A stretch of 64,000 nt of DNA from Enoplolaimus lenunculus (lineage: Eukaryota; Nematoda; Enoplea; Enoplida; Thoracostomopsidae), in assembly GCA_030248215.1 (NCBI GenBank), contig JASANG010001789.1:27501-91500 (forward strand). The letters are read 5' to 3'. Positions within the stretch are counted from its first letter, which is position 1. The number at the start of each line of letters is the position of its first letter. The translations under genes were made by a program, and so were the position numbers. Below are positions 59,001 to 64,000 of this stretch, in pieces. The notes below the pieces were generated by a model. It ran no database searches, was not told the DNA's origin, and saw only the letters and a program-made list of their open reading frames with translations.

Positions 59001-61149
59001 GAACCGGAACCGGAACCGGAATTTGAAAATTTTACCGGAACCGGAACCGGAAAGTGAAAAATGCATTTCACCAAAAATTTCATTTTAATCTTATTATTTG
59101 CTCTATTATTTGTGAAATAACCTTAGTCGAACATAGGTATTTATTTTATTTGTTGTATTTTAGATTTTCGTCGTCGACTGAAGTGAAATCCACCATCAAT
59201 GGCTTATATTCGGAATACAAGTGGCTTTCTAAAGAGATTCTTAAAGATTAGCAAAGTTAAAAAAACGGCCAAATTATAACACCGGAATTTTTAAATCCGG
59301 TAAAAATTTACCGGAACCGGAACCGGAAGGTGAAAAAATGCCGGAACCGGAACCGGAATTCCGGCTGCACCCTGGCGCTTGGGTATGCTTAAGCTTGGAA
59401 AGCTGATGAACGACCAGCAGTCCGGCCTTGGAATTGTCGTATATTTGGCTATACGGGATTGTAGGAGCATTAATGGTTCACTAGCAGCATGTTATACCAC
59501 CACAGTGGTGCACACTGTATATTTTAGAGTTTAATTTAGACGCATTTTACGTTATGCATCGTTCACAATAAAAAATTTCATTTTGCCACCGAAAGCATTA
59601 TGAGGTAAGGTATAATTAACACGTGTCAAATTTCAAAATTGTCATACGTACGCGCGCTACCATAACGCAAAAATTGCATTAATCCTACCCTAACGCGAGT
59701 TACAAAATGTTCTGTGACACGTATTAGGGTAGGGCTGTGGCATGTGTGAGAATAGGGTAAAAACATAATTTTTTGCGTTATGGTAGAGTTAACACATTAC
59801 AATTTTGAAATTTGACACTTATGTTAAACATACCTTATAATGTTTTCGGTGGCAAAATGAAATTTTTTATTGTGAACAATGCATTATGGCGAGCGGTGTG
59901 TCACTCACTGGCTAGCGATATATAAACTTAGGAAAATGAGTTTGGCAATACAGTGTCGGAAATGTATCAAGTTTTCCAAAGGCGCCTGACATCTTGGTAA
60001 ACAGCTATTTTTGTATGCATTATATGAATCATTCAGTCCACAATTGAACCAAATAGCTCTCTTTTTTGGTTAAAAATTGTGGACTCAAGCAATTTTGATT
60101 TATTTTTTGCTTTAGAAATGAAGCGGTAGTAATTAGGCTTCGCAAAAATGTGAACGAAATAAAGTTGGAATGCGAATATCGCAACTGGGACAGTACGTAT
60201 TCCTGAAATGTGTATAGCGCCTATCTACAGTCAGCGGTAGGTTTTCAAACTGAAGAACTCTTAGGACAAATTAAACGCGAAAAATGCACTGAATTTCAAT
60301 TCCCATCGTTCGCTGATTCAAAAGCTATAAGGCGTCAATAACTCAACAACTGTTGATAGGTGCTAGTACAGTTCAGGCCCGTAGCCAGCTCACTTTGCGT
60401 GGGGGGGCGGGACAAAAATTGTTCAGGAGGGGCATTCAACGGTTTTGAATGACTTACAAGCAAGTTTGAAAATCTTATAGGGGGCGTAAATTTTTGCAGG
60501 GAGTCTAAGCCCCCCCTGCCCTCCCTCTTGGCTACGGTCCCGGTATACATTTGAGGAGTATACAATCCCAGAACTATACGCTTAGCTTTAAAGTATATCT
60601 CTGTTCATAATTACCAGGTATATTTAGCACCGCGGGCTTATGTTGAGTTAATAATTTTTTGGTATGTCAACCAAAACCTGATGCGTACACTAGAGAGTTG
60701 TGCTCTCAGTTGTGTATAGCACTGGTATATCCACTGTGAAATATAGCTTATGTATGCGTTTTGTCTTTTTATAGAAACTGGACGTTAGCGATTGCGGCTC
60801 GCGGCAGTCCCACGAAGGCTTGACGTACGCCGAGTTAGACCTGATACGGGACACTGTTATGATGCCTGACGGAAGCGGCATAACTACTGCCGTTAATGGC
60901 ACTGGTCGCTACATTCCACGAACCACGGGCGCCGCACCTCCCCCGTACGATTTGCCCCCGCCAATCGAGTACGCACATATTGCTGGGGCGCAACCCCTAC
61001 GACAACAGCACGAGTATAAATCGCCAACATCGTATGCAGGTTATCAACAACAACAACAGCAACAACGGCAACAACAACAACAACAACAACAACACCACCA
61101 ACAATCTCATTACGCACCATCTCATTCATCAACTAACAGTGTAGTATAA
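37810..61149 (+). CDS. Ig-superfamily single-pass membrane adhesion protein, long-intron isoform (796 residues)
   Basis: Exons: 37810-37873, 38080-38859, 39575-39882, 44897-45050, 45587-45783, 46327-46468, 46950-47078, 47509-47542, 47959-47981, 48960-49144 and 60775-61149, all phase-consistent. A signal peptide (MQTAGVLFVTVVLVLVPDL) precedes about four Ig domains: Ig1 residues 35-150; Ig2 about 151-282 (CRVDANPP...YTWYV...IACSAQN); Ig3 about 283-430 (LECAGDGNPRPVIRWF...GSYWCAAC); Ig4 about 431-548 (FCANPRPNKIYWTV...LIAENSEG). One helix spans residues 561-583 (LAIGLAVGLFLLFLLIALIF), then WWRR as stop-transfer. The last exon encodes the rest of the cytoplasmic tail, with an ITIM-like LTYAEL (688-693), Pro-rich PPPYDLPPP, a polyglutamine run and C-terminal NSVV*, which fits a class I PDZ ligand. 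It looks like a neuronal or epithelial recognition molecule of the nephrin/Kirre or sidestep kind; I cannot assign orthology. The 23-nt exon and the acceptor at 48958/48959 are the least certain joins. Confidence 0.82.
37975..38045 (+). repeat. CT/TA microsatellite in intron 1 of the Ig gene
   Basis: (CT)n followed by (AT)n with ATGTATATAT interruptions, directly before the acceptor region of the exon at 38080. The pyrimidine run on the plus strand may help splice-site recognition. Confidence 0.8.
39279..39543. mobile_element. HP4 MITE copy 4
   Basis: AAGCGTCAGTCACACGCGCA at the left and CTCGTGTGAATGAAGTTTT at the right. It ends about 31 bases before the Ig-gene exon at 39575. Confidence 0.7.
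39885..40104. mobile_element. TA5 MITE copy 4, abutting a splice donor
   Basis: AAGGGCTCATGTTCTCAAAT at the left, ATTTGAGAATACGAGCTTAG at the right. It starts two bases after the Ig-gene exon ending at 39882, so the donor reads GT followed by the element's own AAGG. Confidence 0.75.
40222..40450 (+). repeat. tRNA-derived SINE in the Ig gene
   Basis: GTTGCTCAGTGGTTAGACC is a strong A box and GTGGGTTCGAACCTCAC a strong B box, whose five-base stem pairs. About 35 bases separate them. The rest is non-tRNA sequence. It is a candidate for a still-active polymerase III promoter. Confidence 0.65.
41020..41124. mobile_element. CG-1 MITE copy 4
   Basis: AAGGGGGCGCTGTACTTGTC to TCATCAAAAGTATAGCGCC, in an Ig-gene intron. 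Confidence 0.6.
42279..42454. mobile_element. CG-1 MITE copy 5 (best preserved ends)
   Basis: TTAGGGTGGTGCTGTACTTG to TATAATAGCGCTACCCTTA. The outer TTA on both sides may be the target duplication. Confidence 0.7.
42810..43208. mobile_element. HX-related element (degraded) in an Ig-gene intron
   Basis: Left side AACTAAATTTCGCAGGAACC with GGAACCGGAACAGG; right end CAATTCCGGTTGAACCATG. Family membership rests on the ends only. Confidence 0.5.
44666..44790. mobile_element. HP4 MITE copy 5 (short)
   Basis: GAGCCCCATTCATACGCGCA to TTGCACGTGTGAATGGAACT, in the Ig-gene intron 106 bases before the exon at 44897. Confidence 0.7.
46105..46252. mobile_element. G-rich MITE copy 4 (degraded)
   Basis: GGGCGTAGCCCGGATTTCAG to CACCCATGGCTACACTCG. 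In the Ig-gene intron before the exon at 46327. Confidence 0.5.
49145..49588 (+). CDS. Alternative C-terminal extension of the Ig protein by read-through of the donor at 49145
   Basis: The exon at 48960-49144 ends at a good donor (GAG, then GTATGT), but the same frame stays open for 147 more codons to a TAG at 49586-49588. That gives a protein of about 819 residues. The tail is Gly/Asn/Ser-rich, with KFKFENLFG, SKSVSFSNDTN, HPYYGPCVTEDDLSPSSDE and the end SREVAV*, which could be a class II PDZ ligand. Its length and protein-like composition argue that it is translated. It would replace the LTYAEL/polyQ tail. I saw no AATAAA in the following kilobase, so the 3' end is unknown. Confidence 0.6.
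   Translation, partial: VCRHATNDNYTNNGGGWNCSQSNASGNGNRDRHNRSMFEGGKFKFENLFGTTTKRNSKSVSFSNDTNATNQRTVVSHPYYGPCVTEDDLSPSSDETQVKSIFGSGRHAAAADRDLVGGQDVVGNSKAIRPDPDQTERPTFVSREVAV
49765..49932. mobile_element. G-rich MITE copy 5 (degraded)
   Basis: ATGGCCGTAGCCAGGATTTT to CCCCATGGCTACGCC, about 180 bases after the read-through stop of the Ig gene. Confidence 0.5.
51118..51479. mobile_element. HX copy 7
   Basis: Left end GGTGCAACCGGAATTCCGGT, right end TAATTCCGGTTGCACCCTG. A partial duplication of the left end lies just upstream at 51060-51110. Target duplication unclear. Confidence 0.7.
51533..51861 (+). mobile_element. HX copy 4, target duplication CCTACAAC
   Basis: A 329-bp element with perfect 8-bp duplication at 51525-51532 and 51862-51869; in the last Ig-gene intron. 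Confidence 0.92.
52447..52625 (+). repeat. 22-bp tandem repeat, about eight copies
   Basis: The unit GCTGGAATTACCCAATGAGA plus GT varies at several positions between copies, so it is older than the 24-bp array. Confidence 0.88.
52850..53973 (+). repeat. Satellite of about 30 monomers in two lengths (29 and 46 bp)
   Basis: Every monomer contains GATTTGGATCCCTGTTAGCG. The short form (29 bp) joins directly to the next; the long form (46 bp) adds GGCCCTAAGCTTTACAA. They mostly alternate, giving a 75-bp higher-order unit, with runs of short units near 53110-53210 and 53820-53920. Variants CTGCTAGCG and GGGACTAAG recur in phase, showing amplification of larger blocks. A single relic of the unit lies at about 10505-10535. 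Confidence 0.95.
54301..54558. mobile_element. HP4 MITE copy 6
   Basis: AAGCCGACATTATTTACACG to TGCATGTGTGAATAGGACTC, with internal GCAGCTGCAAGAAC motifs. Confidence 0.7.
55968..56108. mobile_element. CG-1 MITE copy 6
   Basis: GGATGGCGACGTACTTGTCG, then CGTCATTGTACGGTATCGTA and its inverted counterpart, ending near AACTATAGGGC. Confidence 0.6.
56212..56453. mobile_element. TA5 MITE copy 5
   Basis: AAGACCCGTATTCTCAAATG at the left, CATTTGAGAATATGGGCTT at the right. In the last Ig-gene intron. Confidence 0.75.
57256..57811. mobile_element. HX-related element carrying a minisatellite
   Basis: Begins CAGGGTGCAACCGGAGATGG and ends ACTCCGGTAATACCCTG. A 24-bp repeat fills much of its right half. 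Confidence 0.65.
57465..57776 (+). repeat. 24-bp minisatellite, 13 nearly identical copies
   Basis: The unit GGAACCGACGGCAAAAATTC plus GACC repeats 13 times almost without change, so the expansion looks recent. Because 24 is divisible by three, three frames stay open for more than 100 codons; these are artefacts of the repeat. The unit resembles the hexamer-rich subterminal part of HX elements. Confidence 0.95.
57975..58326. mobile_element. Tel-D MITE copy 5 with internal minisatellite
   Basis: Left end TCTACGTCAATTCGTCAGCC; right end GTCGACGAATTGTCGTGATA. The TTAGGC-type core has been tandemly amplified (58027-58230). Confidence 0.65.
58027..58230 (+). repeat. 43-45-bp minisatellite inside Tel-D, about 4.5 copies
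   Basis: Units begin CCTGTTAATATATCTAAGCA and continue with TAATTCTAAGCCTAAACATAAGC; starts are near 58027, 58071, 58116, 58159 and 58202. Confidence 0.85.
58905..59415. mobile_element. Tel-D MITE copy 6, interrupted by a hAT-like element
   Basis: CGACAAATTGTCGCCCATCA and a TTAGGC core run up to GCGCTTGG at 58971, where a hAT-like element (58972-59374) is inserted. The core continues after the duplicated GCGCTTGG. The hAT insertion is therefore younger. Confidence 0.6.
58972..59374 (-). mobile_element. HX copy 5, target duplication GCGCTTGG, inside Tel-D
   Basis: A 403-bp element in inverse orientation with perfect 8-bp duplication at 58964-58971 and 59375-59382. It is inserted into a TTAGGC-bearing element. 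Confidence 0.93.
59555..59883. mobile_element. Long inverted repeat, 329 bp, single copy
   Basis: TGCATCGTTCACAATAAAAA at the left and TTTTTTATTGTGAACAATGC at the right continue as complementary arms of roughly 110 bases (TTTCATTTTGCCACCGAAAG and so on). The arms match well, with a partly unpaired centre near 59690-59750. Confidence 0.75.
60193..60560. mobile_element. TA5 MITE copy 6, containing a G-rich element
   Basis: GTACGTATTCCTGAAATGTG at the left and ATACATTTGAGGAGTATAC at the right. It is interrupted from 60376 by a G-rich element. Confidence 0.65.
60376..60543. mobile_element. G-rich MITE copy 3, nested in TA5
   Basis: Complete: GGCCCGTAGCCAGCTCACTT to CCTCTTGGCTACGGTCCC, with a G-run and GACTTACAAGCAAG inside. 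Confidence 0.65.
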
Positions 61150-61399
61150 TGCTATTTCGTTTTAACCAGCGGTTGTTTTTGTTTACTTTTTTGTTTTTAA
61201 AATGCCAACCAAGATATATTATTGTTCTATATACAGATTGATGTATATTTAGACTAAGGCCGGATTTTCGGCTCCGGTAAAATGTGACTTCTGGTTCCAA
61301 TATTCTGACTCTGCTGGAGTATTTGCCGCTGAAAAGCTTTCTATTAATGGTATTTTTATGAACAAAATCATTGTAATATTTCACAACAGTGACTTTTGT

Positions 61400-61800
61400 T
61401 CCAAATACGACAATTTGGCGCCCATCATTGTGTTTAGGCTTATGCCTGATAGTTATTAATAGGCTTTAGGACACTGTTAGCCAACAGGTGGTAAGGAGGC
61501 GAACTGGCGCAGATTCGTCAATTCCTAAGCCTAAATCTAAGCCTAAGCGTAAAGATGAGCTTATTCCTAAGCCTAAGCCTAAATCTAAGCGTAAGCGTAA
61601 AAATGAGCCTATTCCTAAGCCTAAGCCTAAATCTAAGCCTAAGCGTAAAAATGAGCTTATTCCTAAGCCTAAGCCTAAGCGTAAAAATGAGCTTATTCCC
61701 AAGCCTAAGCCTAAATCTAAGCCTAAGCGTAATGTACTGCAGCAGCATGTGCACGTCGTAGTCGCTTCCGATTTTAACATCACAGCGGTGATGTAAAATT
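61400..61800. mobile_element. Tel-D-related element with amplified TTAGGC core
   Basis: Begins CGACAATTTGGCGCCCATCA. After TTAGGC-type sequence and a TTCGTCAATTC motif it passes into a long CCTAAG-type array. The right boundary is unclear. Confidence 0.45.
61518..61737 (+). repeat. CCTAAG-based minisatellite, about five 39-48-bp units
   Basis: Units read ATTCCTAAGCCTAAGCCTAA, then ATCTAAGCCTAAGCGTAAAA, then ATGAGC. Most lengths are multiples of three and the hexamer rarely makes stops, so several frames stay open over the array. I do not regard these as genes. Confidence 0.85.
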
Positions 61801-62189
61801 TGAAAAAATTTATTTAAAAATATATTTTGATTCGGTGCGTAACATGTCGAGATCAGCTCTGATTAGTGGAAGGGGGGGGGCTTTTGCATGGCTTAAAAAT
61901 TTATTTATAATATAAAGGGGGCACCCTTTTTTAGTTACGTTGCTGTTGATTGGTTAGTTGTTGTTGTTGTTGTTGTTGCTACTGCCTGAGTGTATGTAAT
62001 ATTGGTTTATTTTGCCTGTTGCAATCGCTTATTTCTTGTAGTACGTTTTTACAAAGATGCAAGTTTTACTGACGGTATCTGCAGATCAATGCTTTTTTGG
62101 TGAAATCGCCAGTTTTCGTTGGTGTTTAAAAGCCAACACAGATGTTAACTGTTGTTTGTTTGCGAACACGAGATAGATGTATATAGCGT

Positions 62190-62402
62190 AGGCATGGTGC
62201 AACTGGGAACCCGGTTTGGGTATGTTTTCGCCTTCCGGTTCGCAGTTTGGCCTGAATAGCAGAATGGCCTACGACATATATATATATTGTTTGCAATAGC
62301 TATCTGGCAGGGCTCCACCGGAATTGCTGTTTCGGCTTGAATTCCTGCAAAAATGGATTCGTTATCCTGTTCCGGCAAAATTTAGTTCCTGTTGGAACCG
62401 TG
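62190..62402. mobile_element. HX-related element (short, degraded)
   Basis: Left side GGTGCAACTGGGAACCCGGT, right side AGTTCCTGTTGGAACCGTG. Confidence 0.45.
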
Positions 62403-62827
62403 CAGTATCTGGATGGATGCAGTTTGAGCTGTCTAAATGGTTCACGCTGAGTGCCTAATGCTTATATATGCTTTGCTACAGTGGCCATTCTGGATGTGCT
62501 TGCGGCATTATATGCAAAGATCAAAGAGATGAGTGAACTCGAATCATATCCTCAGTGATTGTTTTTGTTTTAATTGAATGCATATTAATATGTTTACTGA
62601 CAACAAGTGTACAGCAAAATGTGTCTTCTGTTCTTTATCATCTTTCGATTGACCTGCTGTGTGTTTTTTAGAAGCCTTGTTTTTATGACTATATGTATTT
62701 TAGTTTATTTTTATGCGGCTTTCGCTTTATATGTCCAAGCATAAGCCGTGGTTTCATGATTGACAGGTGTCAAGAGCAGATCAAACGGGTTCTCGCGGTA
62801 TATATCCAGCGACCGGTTCTCTGGGCA

Positions 62828-63009
62828 CACTCCAAAAAATGATGAGTCAAATTGACTGACGCCGAAATGTCAGTGAGTCGAATTTGACTCTGGCGGAGTC
62901 GAATTTGAATTTGACTCTGGCGGAGTCGAATTTGACTCAGTTTGTATACGTAGTCTCGTACAGGCTATTTTGGAGAGAGACAATTTGACTCAGTATTTTT
63001 TTTGCAGTG
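62828..63009. mobile_element. FB-M foldback MITE copy 10
   Basis: Left end CACTCCAAAAAATGATGAGT, right end TTTGCAGTG. It has an internal duplication of GAATTTGACTCTGGCGGAGT. Confidence 0.75.
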
Positions 63010-64000
63010 TACATATCGAGCAGCGACCAACCATGTTGCGGTAGAGATCTTACGATGCAAATTGTTCATCTGAATGGTGCATACGCTGTACTATTTTAAC
63101 GGTGAAATAGCTTAAATAATATCACGCGGCTACAATCGGAGTTGAAAAATTTTGCCTCACGATTGATATCGAAATGCTTGTTAAACACACGCCCTTTAAA
63201 AATTTGAAATTGAAATTTTTAAAACACACAAAATGTCTTGGCTCACTGGAGAACATCATGCATCCACCACCAATGCCGACAGATGGATGTCGAAACTTGG
63301 GTTTAGGCTCTGGCTTGGGTTGAACGGCATTTTCAGTATACGGGCAGACTGTATTTGATTTTGTCGGCTTAACTGTACAGCGCCGTGTTTTGACATTGAA
63401 GCAGCAGAGAATGATTTGTTCAATTTTGTGGAAAGTTACATTTTTAGTAGGAAAGAAAGTTTGAGCCAACTCGAAATCGGAGCGTTTCTGTATATATGTT
63501 TTAGTGTTTACGCATTTGTTTTTTATTATTTTGTTTTATTTATGTTGAGTATATACTGCTATGTGTATAAATAATGTATTGTTGTATTGCATTGATTTAG
63601 AATTATGTTCGGTGAAGTTGGATGTGAACTAAGTTGTTTGTACACAGTTGGTTATTTAACGGATGTAATAGAACAAGGCTCGAAGAAAGTCGTTTATATT
63701 TTGCGTTTGTTTTAGGTTTAGGCTTAGGTTTAGGCTGAGGAAAAGACAGACGGACTAACGGTCAAGGTCAAGTCTCCGTGTTAATTAGATTGAAAATTAA
63801 TTTTCGGTCAAAGGAATACGTCGTGTTTGTTTGTGTTAACGTTTGGATTTGTTGGAGCAATATTGGCTGTTGTACATACCACCGCCGGTACGATTAGGCT
63901 TAGGTTTAGGCAAAGACTTAAATATACCCAAGCAGAAGCGTTTGTCTAAGCTGTAAACTTTAATGTTAAATGTGGGGAAGAGTGTACAAGGGCGTGGATA

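Larger units (their letters stand above)
49589..60774 (+). other. 11.6-kb last intron of the Ig gene (counted from 49145), repeat-filled
   Basis: Apart from the read-through tail, the DNA is T/G-rich with many in-frame stops. It contains hAT-like elements, a 30-monomer satellite, a 24-bp minisatellite and other elements listed separately. A C-rich, CpG-containing stretch at 56650-56930 stands out; it may hold a small alternative exon (see findings). A terminal exon this far away is unusual if this is a nematode, but phase and protein character support it. Confidence 0.6.
61150..64000. other. Region downstream of the Ig gene, no gene seen
   Basis: T/G-rich DNA with a Tel-D element and its expanded array (61400-61800), a degraded hAT-like element (62190-62402), an FB-M element (62828-63009) and TTAGGC runs near 63710-63740 and 63895-63912. 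The open frame at 63122-63469 on the minus strand shows no recognisable domain. No clear AATAAA was seen in the first 600 bases after the stop at 61149. Confidence 0.5.

Noticed and set aside
61466-61796. KPKPKSK-type and LRLRLR-type repetitive frames
   Set aside because: They are translations of the CCTAAG array, which rarely forms stop codons. The same false peptides appear in other Tel elements.
63122-63469. 115-codon minus-strand frame
   Set aside because: No recognisable domain, no paired neighbouring exon, and part of it is hexamer-derived (PKPEPKPK).

Overview
This is eukaryotic nuclear DNA from an animal. I read three protein-coding genes by joining exons on splice consensus, reading phase and protein family pattern. 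The secreted MAM-domain protein has the tandem layout I associate with nematodes. The most abundant short motif, TTAGGC, equals the nematode telomere hexamer, although here it sits inside transposons. A nematode with large, transposon-filled introns is my best guess, not a proof. I recognise no bacterial, plasmid or viral gene and no LTR-type coding region.

Layout. (1) About 0.7-6.7 kb, minus strand: nine exons encode the first 396 residues of IFT81, the tubulin-binding subunit of the ciliary IFT-B complex; the rest lies beyond the left edge. (2) 6.7-9.1 kb: a divergent intergenic region made largely of MITEs. (3) 9.1-17.8 kb, plus strand: an eight-exon gene for a secreted protein of about 408 residues with two MAM domains; its introns hold seven copies of one foldback element and two tandem arrays. 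(4) 17.9-37.4 kb: no convincing gene; MITEs, tRNA-derived SINEs, a 71-bp minisatellite and AT microsatellites in T/G-rich DNA. (5) 37.8-61.1 kb, plus strand: an Ig-superfamily single-pass membrane protein with about four Ig domains, one transmembrane helix and a long tail. It has two mutually exclusive C-termini, one by reading through a donor at 49145, the other by splicing over 11.6 kb to an exon at 60775-61149. (6) 61.1-64 kb: repeats and T/G-rich DNA.

The special feature is the repeat fraction. At least ten terminal-inverted-repeat families can be separated. The hAT-like one has 8-bp target duplications, perfect in five copies. A piggyBac-like one (TTAA ends) carries a tRNA-like promoter. 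Four families carry an internal, polarised, decayed TTAGGC array. Several have expanded into minisatellites, are nested in one another, or abut splice sites. At two exons the element's end supplies part of the 5' splice site. IFT81 and the MAM protein are divergent neighbours; I see no direct functional link among the three genes.

Exon edges come from manual reading and may be off by a few bases where stated. Comparisons with families are from memory.
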